A DNA stretch of 64,000 bases, taken from contig JAXIVH010000001.1 of NCBI GenBank assembly GCA_036785325.1, forward strand, positions 5,584,469-5,648,468, in the 5' to 3' direction. The notes beneath the pieces were generated by a model. It saw only the letters and a list, made by a program, of their open reading frames with translations. It did no database searches and was not told the DNA's origin. The stretch comes from Urophycis tenuis. Taxonomy: Eukaryota > Chordata > Actinopteri > Gadiformes > Phycidae. The first letter of the stretch is position 1. Every line of letters starts with the position of its first letter. A program made the position numbers and the translations under genes. Shown piece by piece: positions 1 through 9,819 of this stretch.

Positions 1-450
1 CCCTTGTACCTGCCTCAACAGGAGTAAGTCTGTCTGACTGTCTGTCTAACTGCCAAAGATTCAGTTTGACTGTCTGTCTGTCTGTCATTGTTTCCCATGG
101 TAGTTGAAGTTTTCATGTTTTGTTTGCTTCAGGTGGTTGGGTCAAGGCTAGCTGTAGCACCAATATGAAATTCATCTGTGCTACGTCACCTGGCAACTGT
201 TAGCTAGCTCGCTAACATGTGTGCAAGCTTGCTAACATGTTAGCTAGCATGCTTTTATGCTAACCAGCCCCAACACGTGGACACCAAATTACCCTGGATG
301 GATCTTGACTGTTGACCCCTTCCTATATCCGGCTATCCCACCCTGAGCTCCACTGAAGAAATGAATATTGGACGATTCACCTGTACAAGCTGTTTTAGTT
401 TGACCGTCTGGATGTTAAATTATCTTTTATCTTTGATTCCTATAATAAAT
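1..450 (+). other. Possible terminal exon and 3'UTR of an upstream gene
   Basis: The first 27 bases read without a stop as eight codons (PLYLPQQE) followed by TAA at 25-27. A roughly 415-base stretch then runs to an AATAAA signal near 444-449, and no coding frame follows. This would fit the last exon of a plus-strand gene whose body lies to the left of the window. Eight residues cannot identify a protein, and no acceptor site is visible because the window begins inside the segment. The alternative is plain intergenic DNA. Confidence 0.2.
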
Positions 451-1739
451 CAAGTGTTTCTGATTCATGTGTCCTTGTTCTCATGTGTACTTTGAATAAC
501 AAACAGCAAAGGGCTAGAGAACACCAGGGTGCAAGAACATGATAACATAGGGAATGACAACATAGAACACGATAACATAGAGCATGACAACATAGAAAAC
601 GATAACATAGAGAACGACAACAAAGAACTGTAAAGGCTGTACAAATGTGGACAGCACTGTGAAAAATATGACTTCTGTCCACTCCTGTCCATTCAAAACC
701 ATCCTCATGGATCCCATTAGGATGATTGTATGAAGATAATGTTGGCCACGTTGACCGTTTCCTTTCGTGACCAAGCTAACAGTGGTCACTTCAAATGCTG
801 CTGCCGCAAAGGATTGTGGGAGGGTATGATCACCTTTCCTTTGGTAAAGGATGAGATAAGAAAGGAAGCATTGAGGCACCTTTTCTTAGCATGAAGTGAC
901 TTGAACAGCTCTGATCATGGCGACCACTGAGACACTTCTGGGTCAGTCTTCAGCTGGAAGACCATCCCGCCCTGTCCGTTCTCTGAATTCTGGCTGCGAC
1001 TCTTGTCCAGCTGGATCACGGCCTATTTTGGGTCCTGACATGTAGGGTCAGAACTTAGAACCTATGGAGGGCCTGGAAGGGGCTGGTCCAGTCCGAATCC
1101 ACTGACAAGTCATCCTCATGAGATGTGAAGAGCTTTGTTGTTAATAAAAAACAGTTTATTTATTAATAAAGTCCAGCTTGCGAATGAGTCTAATAGTGAA
1201 TAGTGACCAACAGACATCCGGCTCTAGCAGCTATAAACAGTCTGGAAACCGAGGAGTAGAATGTCATTTGTTTTATTGGTGGTTGTGCAGCAAAGTGGCA
1301 TCAGAGACAGAAGGTCTCAGAACGTTCTACATTCGGTGGCTACTGCATGTATGTCTGTCTGTCTGCCTGTCTTTCTGTCTACCTGTGTGTTTCTCTCACC
1401 TGGAATCTCCTGATCCAGGATAACCCAGACTAACTCTTGAGAGTCCAAGTGTATTTCTATGCTCTCTGATCTAGACTAACGCTAGAAATAAACGCAATCC
1501 AGGAAACGACTGGCAGCCTTCGAGACATCCCCCCGTTATAGCATGTTCGTCTTTTGGTTCAAATGTAGGTCGTCAGTCCTGAGTTTGTGGACAACATTGT
1601 AATTCATACATAAGAACTTTAGAGAATGTCACCATTGCCAAAGTGCTATATTTCTATTGACTATCTGTAGAAGGTGCGTGCTAAATGCTCTTCAGCAGAA
1701 TCAGTACAGGAAGTGATTAATTGGTAGCGGATGTTGTGG
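451..1739. other. Intergenic stretch with short tandem repeats
   Basis: No coding exon could be supported here. Positions 541-628 hold about six copies of a 15-bp unit (alternating gataacatagagaac and gacaacatagaaaac types). Positions 1352-1384 are a (TGTC)n-like run. A TAATAAA motif occurs near 1143-1170. Short open frames in this stretch have no recognisable content. Confidence 0.5.
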
Positions 1740-2284
1740 TGGCGCCAGGAGACGGCCCGCCCGGTCTGTCCTTTACCCGGAGCACTGGGACTGACCTGCA
1801 GCTGCTCTGACCACCAGCAGCCCTCCGAGGAGGATGTTATCCTGTTGTGTTGTTGTGAGCTACGTCTCTATTTCTGTGAGTGACAATGCTGACAGCCAAT
1901 CGTGTCTTGAGTTCCTTGACGCGCCTCGGCATTGTATCAGACCAGGTATACGGCGGAATGAGCGTGAGACTGGCTGGGGGTGATATTGTTCCTCAGCTCT
2001 GGCGCACCCTGCTGGAAGGAAATTGTACGACAGGACTCAGTACAACTTCCAGGGGTCACCACCTGGTGGCCCCCTGCACCACATGAACTGCTCTCACACG
2101 ACGCTACTGACGAGGAGGGGGTGTCTGCAGACCCGGAGGCTGCAGATTCCCGACCGCAGATCTCCGCCCCTCAGGAATGTGCCAACCGCAGATCTCCGCC
2201 CCTCAAGAATGTGCGACAGCGGCAGCGCCACCAACTGGACGGAGTACTGTCTTCCCACTTACATACACCACGAGGAGTACATCC
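1740..2284 (+). other. Probable promoter and 5'UTR of the zinc-finger gene
   Basis: A GC-richer, CpG-containing stretch runs directly into the first ATG and a GTGAGT donor after base 2305. Positions 2124-2215 contain copies of a cgaccgcagatct-type unit that recurs in inverted orientation at 6190-6330, so part of this leader is repeat-derived. The transcription start cannot be placed from sequence. Confidence 0.35.
2060..2215 (+). repeat. Repeat unit shared in inverted orientation with 6181-6400
   Basis: The string gtctgcagacccggaggctg at about 2126 and the following cgaccgcagatct units match the reverse complement of 6290-6329 almost exactly. The two copies are about 4 kb apart and flank the zinc-finger gene. 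Units of gaccgcagatct(c/a)cg are repeated two to three times in each copy. Confidence 0.7.
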
Positions 2285-4871
2285 ATGATGGACGACGACC
2301 GGAGTGTGAGTATTGAACGTGAATTATTTGTTTAATATCATGAAACTATTCTGTTGATTCGACAGCAAAATCAATGTTTTAATGTTTTACGTTTGACGTA
2401 TGATGTGACTCTATTTGCCATGATAGTCTGAAGGGCACGTCATAGTCATCTAGGTTAAGCGAATAGGTAGCTAAAGCTAATGTTAGCTTGTTGGAAATGA
2501 ACTGTTAGACCGTACATTTTGTTTAATGAAACCGAAGTACAAGCACGGTGTCGAAGAGTTTTAGCATGTGCATTAAATTAAACATAAAAAATGATTAAGT
2601 GGATGATAACGTAACGTTATAAGGCTGACGTTACGTTTTCATAAGACAGACAGACAGACATACTTTATTGATTGAATGCATGAAACTTTACATTTTCTGA
2701 AATGACATGGCAGAAATGCATATTGGCAGTGTAGCCTACTCCATGCTACCAGTTAATGTATTATATATGTATTTTATGTGTTGTAATGGTGTTATACAGA
2801 GCGTAGGAACTAAGTGTGGTTGTCCGGAGCCGGACATTTAAGGTAGTAACACCAGTCCACGATATAGCAGTTCGATCATACCTGGGTTGTGTAATCACCG
2901 AGTTAATAAAGTAGACCAAAGATAACCACCGAGTGACGTATAATAGAGATTTTGTGGACGGAAATTAAGATAATCCGGGGAAGATCAGAAATGTATTTTT
3001 GTCCATTATTAGGTTTAGGCCTATTTTATGTCTTGAAAACGGTGTAAAAATATTACATTTGACTAATTAGGCACTCTCTTTTTAAGGTTCACATTACGAT
3101 ACAGAAAGGGCGAACCTTGCCCCAACTGGACAGATGCAAGACATGCTGTCGTCATTTTCACTGTCCCTTCTGCAGCCCAACTTTGTTTATCCCAACAAAG
3201 TTGAGTAAGTGCATGGAACATTTGGACATCCATTTCAACCGGGCTGTTTGCCATGAAGGTAAAGTTTGCAAATATTTGTAGTTACATTGTTGCTGCAACT
3301 TCATACTTGATTCAAATTTTGTGTTTATAAGTGAGATTTTGTAATAAAATACTGATGATATAATGATACTTAATTCTTTGCTCTTATGTTTAAGGATATA
3401 CCATTCACAGATGTGGACTGGAATGTCGGCTTCAGCTCCACTATCATTGTGTCTACTGTGGTGTAACACTTCTACGCAAACCAGATTTTATTAAACATCT
3501 GGATTTGTGCAAGAAGAAGCACAGTGACAACCTTCCATCTCTGGCAACCACTCCCCCAGCAGTGGCACTAACAACCTCCACCACGCCTCCGGCAGTGGCA
3601 CCAACAACCTCCACCACGCCCCCGTCAGTGGCACCAACAACCTCCACCACGCCCCCGGCAGTGGCACCAACAACCTCCACCACGCCCCCGGCAGTGGCAC
3701 CAACAACCTCCACCACGCCCCCGGCAGTGGCACCAACTACCTCCACCACGCCCCCGTCAGTGGCACCAACAACCTCCACCACATCGGCAGTGGCACCAAC
3801 AACCTCCACCACGCCCCCGGCAGTGGCACCAACAACCTCCACCACACCGGCAGTGGCACTAACAACCTCCACCACCACACTGCAGATCACATGCAGGCTG
3901 TCATTGACCGCACTGCAGAGGAAAAGCGACTTGTGGACTTAATTTTACAGTCACAGGGGGCTGAGCAGCATTTGGTGGTACTTTGAGATTTTCTTATTAC
4001 TGACTGACTCACAGAAATTAATCACCAGAGCATTTGTGAGGAATATCATCAACAGACATATTTAACTATGCAGCTCATTTATTGTATTTTTATCTTAAAT
4101 GTATTTATGTATGTATTTAATGTAATTGACATTTACTGCCTGTTCAGTGATTAACAACTACCATACAATAGGCTCAAAGACCCAATTCCCACAAAATAAT
4201 TGTTCCTGTGTCTTGGTTTGCCAATAGGGTGTGCTCAACGGGAAGCCTTCTAAGTGGTTTCCTCTGAAGTCCTCGTTCCAGGTGCCTGTCTACCTTGACA
4301 GTGAGGAACAACAGGACATCCTGTTTGCCTTTCTGAAGGCAGTACTGCATAGAACACCAACACAACTGGGCTTCACGGATGAAGTGCAGTTCATCTTGGG
4401 TGTTCTATTTCCAGAGGTAGGTCTAACCATGTTATGTATTTGTTCATGTTCCTGTACTTTCAAAGCCTATGTAAACAGCATGGCTACAATGGTGCTACTT
4501 GTGTATGGACCAGTGTATAAAGGTTTGCTATTCTGTAGTTTTGAAGTAACCTTTCTCTTTTGGAAGGCCATCATATATGGCCTGTCTGCTGCAGAATTTT
4601 TCCTTGCAGGAAGCTGAACAGGTCTTCCTCTCTGGTCCCGTTTATCATCAGAGGTAAGACTTTTTTTTAAACACAAATCTTTATCAACTATTTGCTAATA
4701 TTAGTTAATACCTTAATTAAGAAGTAGTTAATAAATGTACCATTTTTAAGTGTTTCCAATATTTCTGTTAACCCAGCAGTGATTATTTTCTTGTCCATTT
4801 ACTATTTCAGTGAAGTGGAGGAGTTTCAAAGAGGAATTGCCAGGCAATTGAGAAAAGAAGGGAAATTGTAA
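2285..4871 (+). CDS. Zinc-finger protein with PWWP3A/MUM1-like C-terminus; two frame breaks
   Basis: Exons read as 2285-2305 (MMDDDRS), 3087-3258, 3395-about 3974, 4228-4416, 4567-4653 and 4811-4871, all with usable splice sites and compatible phases. Exon 2 encodes a CKTCCRHFHCPFC block and exon 3 a second one (RCGLECR...HYHCVYC...H..LC). These are the paired zinc-finger-like modules seen in a multicopy teleost family. Exon 3 continues into a TTSTTPPAVAP repeat. Exons 4-6 encode a segment ending RGIARQLRKEGKL that resembles, from memory, the C-terminus of PWWP3A/MUM1-type proteins. Two breaks are visible. After the repeat the plausible reading frame changes near 3870-3885 (ADHMQAVIDRTAEEKR is in another frame). 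Exon 5 has one T too many in the T-run near 4599-4603. Either this copy is a pseudogene or the assembly has indels. Function unknown. Confidence 0.5.
3553..3880 (+). repeat. Coding minisatellite, 33-bp unit
   Basis: About ten units of roughly 33 bp (11 codons, PTTSTTPPAVA type) lie in exon 3 of the zinc-finger gene. One unit is shortened by 6 bp around 3780-3790, still in frame. The array gives a Thr/Pro/Ser-rich linker. The change of plausible reading frame lies at its 3' edge. Confidence 0.85.
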
Positions 4872-4988
4872 TTGGTATGTAGTGCTGTTACCTACTTCAC
4901 AATCTAGGGGTTGAATATTGGAGAGTGAGGAAAAGTCAATAATGTCAAAAATGCCAATAACATGTTATTTCTACTCTGTTTTCTGGCA

Positions 4989-5024
<36 letters not shown>

Positions 5025-5165
5025 AGGAGTCATGGAGTGTGTGTCCTCCCAGCAGCCAGCCTTCTCTCAGCCATTCACTTAAAAGATGACCAGCCCCTAG
5101 GCACTGTTGGCCCTGTTGAAACTGATTTTTGTTTGTTAAATAAAAAGGATGTTTGAAAAAAAGTG
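4872..5165 (+). other. 3'UTR with an intron and poly(A) signal
   Basis: Three bases after the TAA stop at 4869-4871 there is a GTATGT donor (intron begins 4875). An acceptor after a (TC)n tract opens a final noncoding exon at 5027. AATAAA is at 5139-5144, which places the end of the transcript near 5160. The intron is so close to the stop that it should not trigger nonsense-mediated decay. Confidence 0.5.
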
Positions 5166-5225
5166 TGTCCTATGTTTCTGAACAAATATTAAGGTAAAAT
5201 GTTTCTGGTATGTTTTTGGCAGCTT

Positions 5226-5720
5226 TATTTATTTATACAGCAGATTTCATACACAAGGCAATTCAATGTGGTTTACATGATTAAAAGTTTAAAAGCATCA
5301 TTTAAAAGCATTTAAAAACAAAGAACAAACAGCATTTAAAACATGAAAATGCATAAATAGAGGTTAATTTAAAACACAGTGCAGTATAATGCAACAGCGT
5401 TAAAATAAGTAAAGGATTTAAATAATTCAAAGTCCTTACAGAATAAGTTCTGTGATTTATAGACCAGTAGCAGAACTTTTAAGTATATTCTATAGCTGCC
5501 TGGGAGCCAGTGTAAAGTCTTCTGAACTGGAGTAATACGCTCTGATCTCTTTCTCAGTAAGAACCAGAGCTGCAGCTGTTTAATGCTCTTGTGGGGCAGT
5601 CCTGTCAGACCATTACAATAGCCAAGTCTACTAGACATAAAAGCATGGATCAGCTTCTCCTGATCTGTTTGGGACATGAGACCTCTCACTCTGGATGTGT
5701 TCTTCAGCTGGTAGAAGGCT
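5226..5720 (-). mobile_element. L2-type LINE 3' fragment
   Basis: The reverse strand at 5369-5689 reads as the C-terminal end of a fish non-LTR reverse transcriptase. The diagnostic pieces are DQEKLIHAFMSSRLGYCNGL, KSIKQLQL and ITPVQKTLHWLP, with LKVLLLVYKS downstream. The frame is interrupted and the 5' part is missing, as is usual for truncated LINE copies. The clade call (L2/CR1 group) is from memory of these motifs. Confidence 0.75.
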
Positions 5721-6180
5721 GTTTTGGTGATTGATTTGATGACTGCTGAAAATCAGATCAGAGTGTATCAGTACACCAAGATTTCGGACTTGGTATTTGG
5801 TCTTTAAAGACAGTGGTATTTACTAACAGCAATCGTCTTTTCTTTATTGCCAAAATCAATTACCTCAGTTTAGTTGTGGTTTAATTGAAGAAAACTTTAA
5901 TTCATCCAGTCATTGATTTGTTCTGGAAAGTGATATAACAGCTATATGGAACTGTAGTATTATCACAATTAGCACAATTGTTTTGGCATTTGGGTGGAAT
6001 AAACCTCAAATATTATAGTTAATGAAAAAATATCTTTAGGATGATATTGGGATATCATGAATCACAATTGTTTTGACATTTGGGTGAAATAAACCTTAAA
6101 TATTATAGTTAGACAGAAAATACCGTTAATAGTATATTAAGTAGTATATGGCTGGAATAAACCTCTAATATTATAAAATA

Positions 6181-6400
6181 TATTATGTGGCAGGCACTGT
6201 GAGGTCGTAGATCTGCGGTCGTGAATCTGCAGCAGGCACATACTCCTCCCAGTAGGTGGCACTGTGCGGTCGTAGATCTGCGGTCGTAGATCTGCGGTCG
6301 TGAATATGCAGCCTCCGGGTCTGCAGACATACACTATTGGGTACTGACGAGCTCCAGAGCCCCCTCCTCCGTCATCTTCTGTAAATGTGTAATGAATCTG
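6181..6400 (-). repeat. Inverted copy of the 2060-2215 repeat
   Basis: It contains three to four tandem cgtagatctgcggtcgt units and ends with the same gcctccgggtctgcagac string seen reversed near 2126. Its left neighbour is AT-rich, with two diverged copies of a ~60-bp segment (about 5985-6045 and 6070-6110) around the phrase attgttttg(g/a)catttgggtg. Confidence 0.7.
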
Positions 6401-6719
6401 TTCTCATGTCCTCACCAAGGCCGCTTTAATGCACGGGCTTACCTGGGCTTACCTGGGGCCTCCCAAGTTCAGGGGCCTCCCATGTTCAGGATCAAGAAGA
6501 GGTGAAAATGTCATATTGTTTTGTAACTTGTCAGGTTTTCTGTCAATCACTCTAATCGCACGTTACGTGGCTGCTGATTGATCCAAATGAGGAGTGACCC
6601 ACGTGGCCCCATAGCCTATGGCCCGTGGGCTCACCTATCAAAATGTCTGCAGTTAGTTTGGGGGGGTGTCGGGTGTCCGGTGTCCCTTTTTGATTGAGTG
6701 ACAGTAGGCTAAGTGGAAA

Positions 6720-6833
6720 ATGTCGGGGAGGACGTTTGAGAGTGGTGCCCAAAAAAGAAAAAAAATATATAAAGAAAGAGTTGCGCGAAAAGGAGCTACT
6801 AAAGTGTATCCCTACGCTCACTGGATGTTTTAA
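6720..6833 (+). pseudogene. Start of a hAT/ZMYM-like transposase, interrupted by a fold-back element
   Basis: From the ATG at 6720 the frame reads MSGRTFESGAQKRKKIYKER followed by VARKG. That resembles the basic N-terminus (SGAQKRKK) common to fish hAT transposases and ZMYM1-like proteins. The open frame ends exactly where the TTAA fold-back element begins. After that element, 7680-7800 reads MDPAAEEARYVTQGEERGRL in another frame and soon meets a stop, so I cannot show that the two halves belong together. Recognition rests on a short motif only. Confidence 0.35.
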
Positions 6834-7664
6834 AGGGATATTCCGCCATTTTTGGAAATAAGCTCATTTTCCACCTTCCCTCGAGCAAAACAATCGATCT
6901 TTACCCTTTTCCCGTTCATCCAGCCGTTCTGTGAGTTTGGCGGTACAACTTTTAGCTGTAGCTTAGCATAGATCATTGAATCGGATTAGACCATTGGCAT
7001 CTCGCCCGCTTAGAAGTGACTACAATTTCCGGAATTTTTCCCATTTAAAACTTGTCTCTTCTCAAGTTTGAAAGTGCAATAAGACCGACGGAAAATGAAA
7101 CGTGGTTATTTTCTAGGCTGATTTTACCCGGAACTATACTCTCATTCTGGCGTAATAATCAAGGAAAGTTGCAAAGGTACCATGGGCGCAGTGATATGAG
7201 GCGCCTTAAAGTATAGTCCCGGTATACCACCGGTAATAGCAGGCTCTGATAGCAGGTAATCACGTTGGTTGTATTGCCGGAAGAAGCCTACAGGGACTAT
7301 TGAGGCGCTGTGTCATATCACTGCGCCCATGGTACCTTTGCAACTTTCCTTGATTATTACGCCAGAATGAGAGTATAGTTCCGGGTAAAATCAGCCTAGA
7401 AAATCGCCACGTTTCATTTTCCGTCGGTCTTATTGCACTTTCAAACTTGAGAAGAGACAAGTTTTAAATGGGAAAAATTCCGGAAATCGTAGTAACTTCT
7501 AAGCGGGCGAGATGCCAATGGTCTAATCCGATTCAATGATCAAAGTTGTACCGCCAGACTCACAGAACGGCTGGATGAACGGGAAAAGGGTAAAGATCGA
7601 TTGTTTTGCTCGAGGGAAGGTGGAAAATGAGCTTATTTCCAAAAATGGCGGAATATCCCTTTAA
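6830..7664. mobile_element. Fold-back (long inverted repeat) element, TTAA target, copy 1
   Basis: The element (6834-7660, 827 bp) begins AGGGATATTCCGCC and ends with its exact reverse complement, flanked on both sides by TTAA (6830-6833 and 7661-7664). The left arm (to about 7205) and the right arm (from about 7290) are near-perfect reverse complements around a short asymmetric centre. It encodes no protein, so it is a non-autonomous element. A TTAA target duplication is typical of piggyBac and Kolobok superfamilies. A second copy is at 21636-22452. Confidence 0.9.
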
Positions 7665-8545
7665 ACCAGCTGCTGACGATGGACCCAGCAGCGGAGGAAG
7701 CCCGCTATGTCACACAAGGGGAGGAGCGGGGGAGGCTCACTACACTCATTTCTGTAGCTGAAACAGCGCCACAGACAGGCCAGGAATATGTACTACAGCG
7801 TTTCAAGAGCTAGATGCGTTTCAGCAACGACTCCGTCTTTACGGAGAAATGTCTGCCCCCCCCCCCCCCCGCTGAGAAAAACGGGGGAGGGGGAGATCGT
7901 TTTCGAAATCCGGCTTCGTGTGGACGGGGCCTCAGTGACGGAGAGTGTGTGCCCAGAGAATTGCTCTGTTATTCACCGTCGGCGGGTAGTGGGTTTGGTT
8001 TTGCATGCTAAATATTTGGCGAGAACAAGGAGAAGTCAGCATTTGTTAGTGGGTTTTTTTTACTGGAAACATGCTAATGATTGTATAGCAGAACATGAAA
8101 GCTGTGAAGGTTGAGGACTGCTGTTCAAACAAGCATAATATAAAATCAGGTTCATCATGTTTTGTATTTCACTTATATTTCTTCATTCGTTGTTCTTTAT
8201 AGAAGAGCAAGGCTACCAGAAAATGTTGCTTTGATCTTTACATTGTTAGTGAGAACAGCAAAGTGTAAGATCATGTCAGTAATTATCATCCTTAATTCAT
8301 TATGCCGCAAAGTATGCAAAGCAAGACTGTTGTCTCTCCCGCTACAGAGAGGGCGGGTGGAGCGCTTACTAACTAGGACACAATATTGTTCTCTGAACCT
8401 CGACAGTAGGCCCACCTACACTGCTCTGAGTGTAATCATTACAGCAATGTGTGATCCAGTGTTCCTTTTAAAAATTTACAAGGACCTTGTCGTGGTTTGC
8501 CGTGGCTGCCGAAGTTGGTCTGTGGACGCTTGAAAGAGAAAAGAG
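7665..8545. other. Noncoding repeat-like DNA with poly-C tract
   Basis: No supported gene. A 14-base C-run ends near 7870. The phrase cgtgtggacggggcctcag (7918-7936) is of the kind found in fish DNA-transposon termini, but I could not find its partner. The open frames at 7788-8114 and 8162-8533 lack recognisable domains and splice context. Confidence 0.4.
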
Positions 8546-8790
8546 CCGCCACTCGTCTTGCATTGAATAATTAGGACTTTATTCAAAGAAACAAGTGAGT
8601 TAGAGATCTCTTCATGCCGAATCTAATTGGGCCCAATTGAGTGTCCCATTCCAATTCCGACACCGACACTCTCCTAATTCCAATTGTAATTCTGTTCTCC
8701 TGGGCTAGGTCTTTTATACCCTCAGGAGAATAATCTAAACATACCTTCTAAAGATATCCATTTAAGGAAACTAAGTATGACTTCATCTTT
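8546..8790 (-). mobile_element. Candidate solo LTR remnant
   Basis: Read on the reverse strand, this stretch has a TATA-like box (GGTATAAAAG near 8710-8720), then about 135 bases later an AATAAAG poly(A) signal near 8576-8584, then a pyrimidine-rich GGCTCTTTTCTCTTTC segment. That order (U3 TATA, R, poly(A), U5) fits a long terminal repeat. No gag, pol or env coding sequence is visible nearby, and I could not define TG...CA ends or a target duplication, so this remains a suggestion. Confidence 0.3.
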
Positions 8791-9819
8791 CGCATCTTGC
8801 TTCACCACCAGTGTTTTACTTCTTAAACAACATACCATGACAGAAACCTGTGAAAAAACAGAGAACATACTAAAACACTCTGTCACTTACTCCTGGGGGA
8901 ATGTGAACACAAGAGAATTATTCTTCTCCATACAACAGCAAAGACCATAAAACACACAGAATGCTTACACTCCACATAGTGAGATAGTGAGGGGTCACTG
9001 CAAGTTCCTACATACATGCGACACACACACTATGCTTTAGCAGAGGTCAATGAAGCACTATGAAACCTTATTAAAAACTATAATTCAAGAAGAGATCAGT
9101 GAAATATTATAAAGGCCTATAAGAAAATACACTACAACCTTGAAGAAACTACAGCAGAATATTGCGACATCAGAACATTGGGACCAGAGAACATTCTGAC
9201 TAGTGCCAAACTAACTACTTCACTAACTTACATACTGCCAAGAGAACAGCCACATCACCTCAGGGGGAGAGAGGGAGAGAGAGTCAGACAGACAGTCAGA
9301 GACTGGGAGAAATCCACCTAATGGTTGAGAGACTTATAATCCTCATCTTGTCTTTATTGGTGGAATAAGTGGGGAACACCAGAATCAGGGAACAAGGGAA
9401 AAACATCCCAGCCACACATTCTTCAGCCACTGATCCTCTTTACATCACAAGCTGATCCAAAGAAGGCCCCTAAAAACAGCTGACTGCTATAGATCAGACT
9501 CACATCATTTGGACAATAAAGCAGGGGGAGGGAGTAAGAATATCCACAAATAAGACAGTGTTGTGATTGGTCGCTGTATGTGGGAGGAAACAAGACCTTT
9601 TGGAAAATATAACCCTATACCAAACACAGATCAGGAGTTCTGTGCAAACAAACTTAGGTTTTGTTGTTACTTGTATTCAAGTAATAATAAGTCTTTATCT
9701 TTCAAAGTCGGCATCTCTTATTTTGTTAAAGAAGCGTGTTTTTTCCAGGCAGAGACAGGCAGAGAGAACACCAAACAACAGGATATCGGGGTCCCCGAGT
9801 GGTGATCCGACAGACCAAA
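8791..9819. other. Upstream region of srd5a2
   Basis: Mostly AT-rich DNA without a recognisable gene. A (GA)n patch lies at 9263-9286. A TATA-like AAATATAAC near 9605-9613 is about 210 bases upstream of the srd5a2 ATG and could be a core promoter, although the stretch 9541-9760 also has the look of an LTR (TATA, AATAAGTCTTTATC, U5-like tail). Confidence 0.3.

Noticed and set aside
9541..9800. Possible plus-strand LTR just before srd5a2
   Set aside because: TATA and poly(A)-like words are present, but no TG...CA ends, target duplication or second copy could be shown; it may equally be the normal srd5a2 promoter and leader.
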